Counted from the first letter of the stretch, positions 21,873-33,300 are shown. The stretch is DNA of 64,000 bases from Panagrolaimus kolymaensis (GCA_028622995.1 JAJQJQ010000036.1:434001-498000), one strand, 5' to 3'. Notes: a model not told the origin generated them from the sequence alone. Translations and numbers: made by a program.

Positions 21873-22490
21873 GTTATCGAGTAGGAAATGATTTCATTCG
21901 AAATAAAACAGCCCCGGATTTAATTACGCCCACTCAAAATCCTGCTGATATTATCACTCCATCCACCACCATTCGAATTAGATTGCAAGGAGTTCAACAA
22001 AATTCAGTGGATGGATTAATTATAGAATCATTATTTCCCAAAGCTATTTTAACTTTACTCATTCGACTTCTGGAACAATCTCGTCGATTAGTAATTCATG
22101 GAGCTCGAGGAATAGGAAAATCAAATTTAGCTAAAACTTTAGCTAAATATTTTTCATATAAATTAGCAGCCAAATCAAATTCAATTAAACCTGAAAGTAT
22201 TGTGGATGTTCGATATCCGGATGATGAAAAAGATAAAAAATTTCAAACCATTCAAGATAATCTTCAATCGTTGCTTAAAACTGGAACATCTTCCATTATT
22301 TTAATTGATAATGTTCATCGAAAATGTATTCCACATTTACTTAAAGCTTTTAAATCAGCTGATAATAGTCAAGATACTCCATTTGTTATTTGCACGGTGA
22401 ATGGTGCTTTACAAAGACAAGTGGAAGAAATGCAATCCGTTCATGGATTTAGAGTTTTTCAACTCACTAATCATATGGATGCTGTTAAAG
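21873..22490 (+). CDS. NAV2: NAV exon 12 of window (AAA P-loop domain)
   Basis: Phase 1 start (G|GT) giving GYRVGNDFIRN, matching the GYL.GD start of the NAV C-terminal domain. It contains Walker A GARGIGKS (window residues about 1395-1402) and a Walker B-like strand IILIDN (about 1460-1465). After the Walker B Asp comes Asn, not the Glu of active AAA ATPases; a D-N pair is also what I recall in vertebrate NAVs. The exon continues with FVICTVNGALQ and ends NHMDAVKG at the phase 1 donor GTAGGC. Probably binds nucleotide; hydrolysis is uncertain. Confidence 0.95.
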
Positions 22491-22542
22491 GTAGGCTGTT
22501 TTTTAATCAAAAATATGAAAATTTAGAACTTTCAAAAAAAAA

Positions 22543-22590
22543 GAGAATAACAAAATTTTGACAATAAAATGCAATTTTTTGTTACTAACT
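22543..22590 (+). repeat. Short palindromic intron element, copy 16 (degenerate)
   Basis: Left end GAGAATAA, core TTTTGACAATAAAATGCAA, right end TTGTTACTAAC. Confidence 0.55.
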
Positions 22591-22596
22591 TTTTGA

Positions 22597-22647
22597 GTGA
22601 CAGTAATGCTTTTTTGACGATAATTTGAAAATTTTGATTACTCTCTC
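22597..22647 (+). repeat. Short palindromic intron element, copy 17
   Basis: Left end GTGACAGTAA, core TTTTGACGATAATTTG, right end GATTACTCTC. Directly follows copy 16. Confidence 0.68.
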
Positions 22648-22659
22648 TCTATAAAAGAA

Positions 22660-22704
22660 AATACTCTTTTTAGACAATAATTTCCAAATTTTAGTTACCC
22701 TCAT
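22660..22704 (+). repeat. Short palindromic intron element, copy 18 (left end lost)
   Basis: Core TAGACAATAATTTCCAAATT and right end AGTTACCCTCAT are clear; the left end is not. Third of three adjacent copies. Confidence 0.55.
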
Positions 22705-22767
22705 TTTTAATAACTTTAAAATCAAAAATCAAAGTAATTTTAACTAATTTCCCTAAACTTTTTTTAG

Positions 22768-23040
22768 GTTTCATGGGAAGATATCTCCGCCGCCGAATTG
22801 CTGAAGCTGAGCTCACAGGACAATGTCGATGTGGAGAGCAAATGCAAATAATAATTGATTTCCTTGGAAAAGCTTTAATAGCAATAAATACTTTTATTGA
22901 AAAAGCTAATGCCCATGATGAAACTATTGGTCCACGAACTTTCGTCCAATGTCCATTATCGATTGAGCCATCCCGTGATTGGTTTGTAAGATTATGGAAT
23001 GAAAATTTGGTTCCATATATGATGAAAGCAGCTAGAGAAG
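22768..23040 (+). CDS. NAV2: NAV exon 13 of window (AAA lid region)
   Basis: The split codon G|GT gives Gly, then FMGRYLRRRIAEAELTGQ. The GRYLRRR motif is strongly conserved in NAV proteins, directly after the strand ending in VKG. It continues IGPRTFVQCPLSIEPSRDWF and VRLWNENLVPYMMKAAREG, matching the family's IGP.. / F..LWN..L.PY blocks. Phase 1 end at GAAG|GTAGGC. This is the C-terminal helical part of the P-loop domain. Confidence 0.94.
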
Positions 23041-23257
23041 GTAGGCATTAAAAATTTTATAAAAAACATTTATTTTAAAATTTAGAATTTTTGAAATAAA
23101 GAAAAAAGATAGTAAAAATTTTTTGACAATATTTTGCAATTTTTCATTACTATCAAAAACAAGCGAGTAATTAAGCTTAAAAAACAAAAAAAGCGACTTT
23201 CAAATCAAAATTTTTAGTATCCATAAGTAAAATAAACAAATACCAAATTTTTTGTAG
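23041..23257 (+). other. NAV intron, 217 bp
   Basis: Donor GTAGGC, acceptor TTTTTTTGTAG. Holds one palindromic element. Confidence 0.7.
23107..23155 (+). repeat. Short palindromic intron element, copy 19
   Basis: Left end AGATAGTAAA, core TTTTGACAATATTTTGC, right end CATTACTATCA. Confidence 0.72.
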
Positions 23258-23463
23258 GTATGATTCTTGGCTGTCGAGGACAACTAAAAGATCCAACAGA
23301 ATATATTATCGAACATTGGCCTTGGCCAGATAATGGCGAATCTTCTCTTTTACATCATGTTGCAATAGGAAATGTTGAAACTGGGGGAGAATTTGATCCT
23401 ATGTTAGCTTTAGAAAGAATAGAAGAAAATCGTAAACTTCAAGAACATGTTCATGCTCATTAA
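23258..23463 (+). CDS. NAV2: NAV terminal exon
   Basis: Starts with split Gly codon G|GT, then MILGCRGQLKDPTEYIIEHW and PWPDNG. The DP..Y.....WPW block matches the end of the NAV AAA domain (DP..WV...WPW). It finishes with a short tail, EFDPMLALERIEENRKLQEH, then VHAH and TAA at 23,461-23,463. The ATG at 23,260 is internal, not a start. The C-terminus is short compared with vertebrate NAVs. Confidence 0.93.
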
Positions 23464-23900
23464 GTTTCCAAAAAACTTTAATTTAAATTTTTCGTTGCGA
23501 AGCTTCTGTGTCACAAAAAAAGTTTACTTTTTTTCAATCCCGTTGACTTAATTTTTTTCATTTTTCGTTTTATTATTTTTTAAGATAAGAAAATTCACAG
23601 ATTTTTAATATTTTTAATAAGTGCATTAATTTTATTTTCATTTGTTATTTTTAAAAGTTGTAAAAAAACATAAATAAATACTGCCAAATATTATTAAATT
23701 TACTCGCAAAAAATTTAACCATAACAAGAAAAAAGATTTAAAATAATAACCAAACTTAAAAGCAGCATTTGTTGCTCTGTATTTTGAATTTCCTACATAA
23801 ATCAAAAATTTCTCGGACATACAGTAAACTAACTGTCTGTCTAGTTCAATTGATTATTAGAGTCTTTTACAAATAAATAAAACAAATGGTAAGAGAAAAG
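23464..23900 (+). other. NAV 3' UTR (probable)
   Basis: AT-rich noncoding sequence after the stop. Candidate poly(A) signals are AATAAA at 23,673-23,678 and overlapping AATAAA copies at 23,872-23,881. Weak open frames on the minus strand are not supported. The exact cleavage site cannot be fixed from sequence. Confidence 0.6.
23872..23881 (+). promoter_or_regulatory. Candidate NAV poly(A) signal
   Basis: Two overlapping AATAAA hexamers about 410 bp after the stop. An earlier AATAAA at 23,673 is an alternative. Confidence 0.5.
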
Positions 23901-23936
23901 ATAACGTGAAGAAAAAAGTTAAAGAAACAAAAAAAA

Positions 23937-23942
23937 TTTATT
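23937..23942 (-). promoter_or_regulatory. Poly(A) signal of the minus-strand gene
   Basis: TTTATT on the + strand, AATAAA on the minus strand, about 140 nt after the stop of the minus-strand terminal exon. It lies about 55 bp from the NAV poly(A) signal, so the two genes end almost back to back. Confidence 0.55.
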
Positions 23943-24082
23943 TATGTATCAACAAACAATAAATAATAAAAACAATGATACAAAAACAATGAAAAATTCA
24001 TAAAAATAGAGAAACATAAATGGTCAAAGACTTCACGATATTGTGTCCAACTATAATAATCTCGGGGAACATCTCGAAGAAT
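23943..24082 (-). other. 3' UTR of the minus-strand gene (probable)
   Basis: Lies between the stop at 24,083-24,085 and the AATAAA at 23,937-23,942. The first part (24,020-24,082) is less AT-rich but contains in-frame stops. Confidence 0.5.
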
Positions 24083-24184
24083 TCATAAGCATCGCTTAGC
24101 GGAATCAAATTTTGCTTGTAAAGTATGCTTTTCATCATCAAGAGCATGAATGGTAAATCCCAGTTGCTTTAACAAAACAGAATT
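24083..24184 (-). CDS. Terminal exon of an unidentified minus-strand gene
   Basis: On the minus strand, a strong acceptor (TTATTTGTTTTTCAG) at 24,185-24,199 is followed by 33 codons and TGA. The peptide starts NSVLLKQLGFTIHALDDEKH and ends TLQAKFDSAKRCL. It is hydrophilic and helix-prone with coding-like composition, unlike translated intron around it; the other two frames hit stops early. A poly(A) signal follows at a sensible distance. I do not recognise the family; it could be the end of a small coiled-coil protein. It is convergent with NAV. Confidence 0.6.
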   Translation of the reverse strand, partial: NSVLLKQLGFTIHALDDEKHTLQAKFDSAKRCL

Positions 24185-24285
24185 CTGAAAAACAAATAAT
24201 TATAAGTGAAGCAATGTAACATCGATAACATAACTTTGCTTCCAATTCACAAACTAGAGCTATTAATTAACGGCATAAAAAAAAC

Positions 24286-24370
24286 ATTTTCAAAGGCTTT
24301 TTTAAAATGTGGAGTTTCATAATCTTTAGTTTCACTGTTATTATTAATATTTGAATTAGCTGCTATTTTT
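24286..24370 (-). CDS. Possible penultimate exon of the minus-strand gene
   Basis: Follows an acceptor-like TTTAAATTTCACTAG on the minus strand and encodes about 28 residues (KIAANSNINNNSETKDYETP, then HFKKAFEN). It would splice from a weak donor AAT|GTTTTT in phase 0 to the terminal exon, giving ..KKAFEN-NSVLLKQ... The hydrophilic composition looks coding. The weak donor is the main doubt. Alternatively the frame continues upstream into the first satellite copy, where an ATG at 24,546 (minus strand) begins a hydrophobic signal-like sequence, making a roughly 120-residue secreted protein. Confidence 0.4.
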
Positions 24371-24372
24371 CT

Positions 24373-27300
24373 AGTGAAATTTAAAGCAAGCAATACCTTA
24401 ATGGTTTCATTTTTTAAAATCCAAAATCGGTATGTAAAACATTTACTGAAAGCCTTTATTAATTTAAAAATTAATTTTACATCAACAAAACACGATTCAG
24501 CACTGTTAAGTGAAATTAAAAGCAAGAAATAACTTAATGGTTTCATTTTTTAAAATCCAAAATCGGTATGTAAAACATTTACTGAAAGCCTTTATTAATT
24601 TAATAAATAATTTTACATCAACAAAACACGATTCAGCACTGTTAAGTGAAATTAAAAGCAAGAAATACCTTAATGGTTTCATTTTTTAAAATCCAAAATC
24701 GGTATGTAAAACATTTACTGAAAGCCTTTATTAATTTAAAAATTAATTTTACATCAACAAAACACGATTCAGCACTGTTAAGTGAAATTAAAAGCAAGAA
24801 ATACCTTAATGGTTTCATTTTTTAAAATCCAAAATCGGTATGTAAAACATTTACTGAAAGCCTTTATTAATTTAATAAATAATTTTACATCAACAAAACA
24901 CGATTCAGCACTGTTAAGTGAAATTAAAAGCAAGAAATACCTTAATGGTTTCATTTTTTAAAATCCAAAATCGGTATGTAAAACATTTACTGAAAGCCTT
25001 TATTAATTTAAAAATTAATTTTACATCAACAAAACATGATTCAGCACTGTTAAGTGAAATTAAAAGCAAGAAATACCTTAATGGTTTCATTTTTTAAAAT
25101 CCAAAATCGGTATGTAAAACATTTACTGAAAGCCTTTATTAATTTAATAAATAATTTTACATCAACAAAACACGATTCAGCACTGTTAAGTGAAATTAAA
25201 AGCAAGAAATACCTTAATGGTTTCATTTTTTAAAATCCAAAATCGGTATGTAAAACATTTACTGAAAGCCTTTATTAATTTAATAAATAATTTTACATCA
25301 ACAAAACACGATTCAGCACTGTTAAGTGAAATTAAAAGCAAGAAATACCTTAATGGTTTCATTTTTTAAAATCCAAAATCGGTATGTAAAACATTTACTG
25401 AAAGCCTTTATTAATTTAAAAATTAATTTTACATCAACAAAACATGATTCAGCACTGTTAAGTGAAATTAAAAGCAAGAAATAACTTAATGGTTTCATTT
25501 TTTAAAATCCAAAATCGGTATGTAAAACATTTACTGAAAGCCTTTATTAATTTAAAAATTAATTTTACATCAACAAAACATGATTCAGCACTGTTAAGTG
25601 AAATTAAAAGCAAGAAATAACTTAATGGTTTCATTTTTTAAAATCCAAAATCGGTATGTAAAACATTTACTGAAAGCCTTTATTAATTTAATAAATAATT
25701 TTACATCAACAAAACACGATTCAGCACTGTTAAGTGAAATTAAAAGCAAGAAATACCTTAATGGTTTCATTTTTTAAAATCCAAAATCGGTATGTAAAAC
25801 ATTTACTGAAAGCCTTTATTAATTTAAAAAATTAATTTTACATCAACAAAACATGATTCAGCACTGTTAAGTGAAATTAAAAGCAAGAAATACCTTAATG
25901 GTTTCATTTTTTAAAATCCAAAATCGGTATGTAAAACATTTACTGAAAGCCTTTATTAATTTAAAAAATAATTTTACATCAACAAAACACGATTCAGCAC
26001 TGTTAAGTGAAATTAAAAGCAAGAAATAACTTAATGGTTTCATTTTTTAAAATCCAAAATCGGTATGTAAAACATTTACTGAAAGCCTTTATTAATTTAA
26101 AAAATAATTTTACATCAACAAAACACGATTCAGCACTGTTAAGTGAAATTAAAAGCAAGAAATACCTTAATGGTTTCATTTTTTAAAATCCAAAATCGGT
26201 ATGTAAAACATTTACTGAAAGCCTTTATTAATTTAATAAATAATTTTACATCAACAAAACACGATTCAGCACTGTTAAGTGAAATTAAAAGCAAGAAATA
26301 CCTTAATGGTTTCATTTTTTAAAATCCAAAATCGGTATGTAAAACATTTACTGAAAGCCTTTATTAATTTAAAAATTAATTTTACATCAACAAAACATGA
26401 TTCAGCACTGTTAAGTGAAATTAAAAGCAAGAAATAACTTAATGGTTTCATTTTTTAAAATCCAAAATCGGTATGTAAAACATTTACTGAAAGCCTTTAT
26501 TAATTTAAAAATTAATTTTACATCAACAAAACATGATTCAGCACTGTTAAGTGAAATTAAAAGCAAGAAATAACTTAATGGTTTCATTTTTTAAAATCCA
26601 AAATCGGTATGTAAAACATTTACTGAAAGCCTTTATTAATTTAATAAATAATTTTACATCAACAAAACACGATTCAGCACTGTTAAGTGAAATTAAAAGC
26701 AAGAAATACCTTAATGGTTTCATTTTTTAAAATCCAAAATCGGTATGTAAAACATTTACTGAAAGCCTTTATTAATTTAAAAAATTAATTTTACATCAAC
26801 AAAACATGATTCAGCACTGTTAAGTGAAATTAAAAGCAAGAAATACCTTAATGGTTTCATTTTTTAAAATCCAAAATCGGTATGTAAAACATTTACTGAA
26901 AGCCTTTATTAATTTAATAAATAATTTTACATCAACAAAACACGATTCAGCACTGTTAAGTGAAATTAAAAGCAAGAAATACCTTAATGGTTTCATTTTT
27001 TAAAATCCAAAATCGGTATGTAAAACATTTACTGAAAGCCTTTATTAATTTAATAAATAATTTTACATCAACAAAACACGATTCAGCACTGTTAAGTGAA
27101 ATTAAAAGCAAGAAATACCTTAATGGTTTCATTTTTTAAAATCCAAAATCGGTATGTAAAACATTTACTGAAAGCCTTTATTAATTTAAAAATTAATTTT
27201 ACATCAACAAAACATGATTCAGCACTGTTAAGTGAAATTAAAAGCAAGAAATACCTTAATGGTTTCATTTTTTAAAATCCAAAATCGGTATGTAAAACAT

Positions 27301-30300
27301 TTACTGAAAGCCTTTATTAATTTAATAAATAATTTTACATCAACAAAACACGATTCAGCACTGTTAAGTGAAATTAAAAGCAAGAAATACCTTAATGGTT
27401 TCATTTTTTAAAATCCAAAATCGGTATGTAAAACATTTACTGAAAGCCTTTATTAATTTAAAAATTAATTTTACATCAACAAAACATGATTCAGCACTGT
27501 TAAGTGAAATTAAAAGCAAGAAATACCTTAATGGTTTCATTTTTTAAAATCCAAAATCGGTATGTAAAACATTTACTGAAAGCCTTTATTAATTTAATAA
27601 ATAATTTTACATCAACAAAACACGATTCAGCACTGTTAAGTGAAATTAAAAGCAAGAAATACCTTAATGGTTTCATTTTTTAAAATCCAAAATCGGTATG
27701 TAAAACATTTACTGAAAGCCTTTATTAATTTAAAAAATTAATTTTACATCAACAAAACATGATTCAGCACTGTTAAGTGAAATTAAAAGCAAGAAATACC
27801 TTAATGGTTTCATTTTTTAAAATCCAAAATCGGTATGTAAAACATTTACTGAAAGCCTTTATTAATTTAATAAATAATTTTACATCAACAAAACACGATT
27901 CAGCACTGTTAAGTGAAATTAAAAGCAAGAAATACCTTAATGGTTTCATTTTTTAAAATCCAAAATCGGTATGTAAAACATTTACTGAAAGCCTTTATTA
28001 ATTTAATAAATAATTTTACATCAACAAAACACGATTCAGCACTGTTAAGTGAAATTAAAAGCAAGAAATACCTTAATGGTTTCATTTTTTAAAATCCAAA
28101 ATCGGTATGTAAAACATTTACTGAAAGCCTTTATTAATTTAAAAATTAATTTTACATCAACAAAACATGATTCAGCACTGTTAAGTGAAATTAAAAGCAA
28201 GAAATACCTTAATGGTTTCATTTTTTAAAATCCAAAATCGGTATGTAAAACATTTACTGAAAGCCTTTATTAATTTAATAAATAATTTTACATCAACAAA
28301 ACACGATTCAGCACTGTTAAGTGAAATTAAAAGCAAGAAATACCTTAATGGTTTCATTTTTTAAAATCCAAAATCGGTATGTAAAACATTTACTGAAAGC
28401 CTTTATTAATTTAAAAAATAATTTTACATCAACAAAACACGATTCAGCACTGTTAAGTGAAATTAAAAGCAAGAAATACCTTAATGGTTTCATTTTTTAA
28501 AATCCAAAATCGGTATGTAAAACATTTACTGAAAGCCTTTATTAATTTAATAAATAATTTTACATCAACAAAACACGATTCAGCACTGTTAAGTGAAATT
28601 AAAAGCAAGAAATACCTTAATGGTTTCATTTTTTAAAATCCAAAATCGGTATGTAAAACATTTACTGAAAGCCTTTATTAATTTAATAAATAATTTTACA
28701 TCAACAAAACACGATTCAGCACTGTTAAGTGAAATTAAAAGCAAGAAATACCTTAATGGTTTCATTTTTTAAAATCCAAAATCGGTATGTAAAACATTTA
28801 CTGAAAGCCTTTATTAATTTAAAAATTAATTTTACATCAACAAAACATGATTCAGCACTGTTAAGTGAAATTAAAAGCAAGAAATACCTTAATGGTTTCA
28901 TTTTTTAAAATCCAAAATCGGTATGTAAAACATTTACTGAAAGCCTTTATTAATTTAATAAATAATTTTACATCAACAAAACACGATTCAGCACTGTTAA
29001 GTGAAATTAAAAGCAAGAAATACCTTAATGGTTTCATTTTTTAAAATCCAAAATCGGTATGTAAAACATTTACTGAAAGCCTTTATTAATTTAAAAAATT
29101 AATTTTACATCAACAAAACATGATTCAGCACTGTTAAGTGAAATTAAAAGCAAGAAATACCTTAATGGTTTCATTTTTTAAAATCCAAAATCGGTATGTA
29201 AAACATTTACTGAAAGCCTTTATTAATTTAATAAATAATTTTACATCAACAAAACACGATTCAGCACTGTTAAGTGAAATTAAAAGCAAGAAATACCTTA
29301 ATGGTTTCATTTTTTAAAATCCAAAATCGGTATGTAAAACATTTACTGAAAGCCTTTATTAATTTAATAAATAATTTTACATCAACAAAACACGATTCAG
29401 CACTGTTAAGTGAAATTAAAAGCAAGAAATACCTTAATGGTTTCATTTTTTAAAATCCAAAATCGGTATGTAAAACATTTACTGAAAGCCTTTATTAATT
29501 TAAAAAATAATTTTACATCAACAAAACACGATTCAGCACTGTTAAGTGAAATTAAAAGCAAGAAATACCTTAATGGTTTCATTTTTTAAAATCCAAAATC
29601 GGTATGTAAAACATTTACTGAAAGCCTTTATTAATTTAATAAATAATTTTACATCAACAAAACACGATTCAGCACTGTTAAGTGAAATTAAAAGCAAGAA
29701 ATACCTTAATGGTTTCATTTTTTAAAATCCAAAATCGGTATGTAAAACATTTACTGAAAGCCTTTATTAATTTAATAAATAATTTTACATCAACAAAACA
29801 CGATTCAGCACTGTTAAGTGAAATTAAAAGCAAGAAATACCTTAATGGTTTCATTTTTTAAAATCCAAAATCGGTATGTAAAACATTTACTGAAAGCCTT
29901 TATTAATTTAAAAATTAATTTTACATCAACAAAACATGATTCAGCACTGTTAAGTGAAATTAAAAGCAAGAAATACCTTAATGGTTTCATTTTTTAAAAT
30001 CCAAAATCGGTATGTAAAACATTTACTGAAAGCCTTTATTAATTTAATAAATAATTTTACATCAACAAAACACGATTCAGCACTGTTAAGTGAAATTAAA
30101 AGCAAGAAATACCTTAATGGTTTCATTTTTTAAAATCCAAAATCGGTATGTAAAACATTTACTGAAAGCCTTTATTAATTTAAAAAATTAATTTTACATC
30201 AACAAAACATGATTCAGCACTGTTAAGTGAAATTAAAAGCAAGAAATACCTTAATGGTTTCATTTTTTAAAATCCAAAATCGGTATGTAAAACATTTACT

Positions 30301-33300
30301 GAAAGCCTTTATTAATTTAATAAATAATTTTACATCAACAAAACACGATTCAGCACTGTTAAGTGAAATTAAAAGCAAGAAATACCTTAATGGTTTCATT
30401 TTTTAAAATCCAAAATCGGTATGTAAAACATTTACTGAAAGCCTTTATTAATTTAATAAATAATTTTACATCAACAAAACACGATTCAGCACTGTTAAGT
30501 GAAATTAAAAGCAAGAAATACCTTAATGGTTTCATTTTTTAAAATCCAAAATCGGTATGTAAAACATTTACTGAAAGCCTTTATTAATTTAAAAATTAAT
30601 TTTACATCAACAAAACATGATTCAGCACTGTTAAGTGAAATTAAAAGCAAGAAATACCTTAATGGTTTCATTTTTTAAAATCCAAAATCGGTATGTAAAA
30701 CATTTACTGAAAGCCTTTATTAATTTAATAAATAATTTTACATCAACAAAACACGATTCAGCACTGTTAAGTGAAATTAAAAGCAAGAAATACCTTAATG
30801 GTTTCATTTTTTAAAATCCAAAATCGGTATGTAAAACATTTACTGAAAGCCTTTATTAATTTAAAAAATTAATTTTACATCAACAAAACATGATTCAGCA
30901 CTGTTAAGTGAAATTAAAAGCAAGAAATACCTTAATGGTTTCATTTTTTAAAATCCAAAATCGGTATGTAAAACATTTACTGAAAGCCTTTATTAATTTA
31001 ATAAATAATTTTACATCAACAAAACACGATTCAGCACTGTTAAGTGAAATTAAAAGCAAGAAATACCTTAATGGTTTCATTTTTTAAAATCCAAAATCGG
31101 TATGTAAAACATTTACTGAAAGCCTTTATTAATTTAATAAATAATTTTACATCAACAAAACACGATTCAGCACTGTTAAGTGAAATTAAAAGCAAGAAAT
31201 ACCTTAATGGTTTCATTTTTTAAAATCCAAAATCGGTATGTAAAACATTTACTGAAAGCCTTTATTAATTTAAAAATTAATTTTACATCAACAAAACATG
31301 ATTCAGCACTGTTAAGTGAAATTAAAAGCAAGAAATACCTTAATGGTTTCATTTTTTAAAATCCAAAATCGGTATGTAAAACATTTACTGAAAGCCTTTA
31401 TTAATTTAATAAATAATTTTACATCAACAAAACACGATTCAGCACTGTTAAGTGAAATTAAAAGCAAGAAATACCTTAATGGTTTCATTTTTTAAAATCC
31501 AAAATCGGTATGTAAAACATTTACTGAAAGCCTTTATTAATTTAATAAATAATTTTACATCAACAAAACATGATTCAGCACTGTTAAGTGAAATTAAAAG
31601 CAAGAAATACCTTAATGGTTTCATTTTTTAAAATCCAAAATCGGTATGTAAAACATTTACTGAAAGCCTTTATTAATTTAATAAATAATTTTACATCAAC
31701 AAAACACGATTCAGCACTGTTAAGTGAAATTAAAAGCAAGAAATACCTTAATGGTTTCATTTTTTAAAATCCAAAATCGGTATGTAAAACATTTACTGAA
31801 AGCCTTTATTAATTTAAAAAATTAATTTTACATCAACAAAACATGATTCAGCACTGTTAAGTGAAATTAAAAGCAAGAAATACCTTAATGGTTTCATTTT
31901 TTAAAATCCAAAATCGGTATGTAAAACATTTACTGAAAGCCTTTATTAATTTAATAAATAATTTTACATCAACAAAACACGATTCAGCACTGTTAAGTGA
32001 AATTAAAAGCAAGAAATACCTTAATGGTTTCATTTTTTAAAATCCAAAATCGGTATGTAAAACATTTACTGAAAGCCTTTATTAATTTAATAAATAATTT
32101 TACATCAACAAAACACGATTCAGCACTGTTAAGTGAAATTAAAAGCAAGAAATACCTTAATGGTTTCATTTTTTAAAATCCAAAATCGGTATGTAAAACA
32201 TTTACTGAAAGCCTTTATTAATTTAATAAATAATTTTACATCAACAAAACACGATTCAGCACTGTTAAGTGAAATTAAAAGCAAGAAATACCTTAATGGT
32301 TTCATTTTTTAAAATCCAAAATCGGTATGTAAAACATTTACTGAAAGCCTTTATTAATTTAAAAATTAATTTTACATCAACAAAACATGATTCAGCACTG
32401 TTAAGTGAAATTAAAAGCAAGAAATACCTTAATGGTTTCATTTTTTAAAATCCAAAATCGGTATGTAAAACATTTACTGAAAGCCTTTATTAATTTAATA
32501 AATAATTTTACATCAACAAAACACGATTCAGCACTGTTAAGTGAAATTAAAAGCAAGAAATACCTTAATGGTTTCATTTTTTAAAATCCAAAATCGGTAT
32601 GTAAAACATTTACTGAAAGCCTTTATTAATTTAATAAATAATTTTACATCAACAAAACACGATTCAGCACTGTTAAGTGAAATTAAAAGCAAGAAATACC
32701 TTAATGGTTTCATTTTTTAAATTCCAAAATCGGTATGTAAAACATTTACTGAAAGCCTTTATTAATTTAAAAATTAATTTTACATCAACAAAACATGATT
32801 CAGCACTGTTAAGTGAAATTAAAAGCAAGAAATACCTTAATGGTTTCATTTTTTAAAATCCAAAATCGGTATGTAAAACATTTACTGAAAGCCTTTATTA
32901 ATTTAATAAATAATTTTACATCAACAAAACACGATTCAGCACTGTTAAGTGAAATTAAAAGCAAGAAATACCTTAATGGTTTCATTTTTTAAAATCCAAA
33001 ATCGGTATGTAAAACATTTACTGAAAGCCTTTATTAATTTAATAAATAATTTTACATCAACAAAACACGATTCAGCACTGTTAAGTGAAATTAAAAGCAA
33101 GAAATACCTTAATGGTTTCATTTTTTAAAATCCAAAATCGGTATGTAAAACATTTACTGAAAGCCTTTATTAATTTAATAAATAATTTTACATCAACAAA
33201 ACACGATTCAGCACTGTTAAGTGAAATTAAAAGCAAGAAATACCTTAATGGTTTCATTTTTTAAAATCCAAAATCGGTATGTAAAACATTTACTGAAAGC

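Larger units (their letters stand above)
22491..22767 (+). other. NAV intron, 277 bp, with three element copies
   Basis: Donor GTAGGC, acceptor ACTTTTTTTAG. More than half of it consists of three successive palindromic-element copies (22,543; 22,597; 22,660). Confidence 0.68.
209..23463 (+). other. NAV2: Neuron navigator (NAV/sickie/UNC-53) gene, 3' part
   Basis: Fourteen exons join with matching phases into one open frame of 5,052 nt ending in TAA at 23,461-23,463; the exact multiple of three supports the model. NAV proteins are large microtubule- and actin-associated proteins acting in cell migration, axon guidance and membrane trafficking. What is seen: low-complexity Ser-rich regions, coiled coils at window residues about 903-978 and 1122-1180, and a C-terminal NTPase domain with Walker A GARGIGKS at about 1395-1402. 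The order (KKSW, then RSSF..AF, second coiled coil, P-loop, a GRYLRRR motif, a WPWP motif) matches the NAV C-terminal half. The N-terminal part, including any calponin-homology domain, is upstream. Invertebrates usually have one NAV gene, so the NAV2 symbol only marks the family. Family identity is firm; exons before 13,610 rest on frame and phase more than on recognised domains. Confidence 0.88.

Noticed and set aside
1..24372. tRNA or rRNA genes
   Set aside because: No cloverleaf-like or rRNA-like conserved blocks were recognised by eye; a dedicated tRNA or rRNA search was not possible here.
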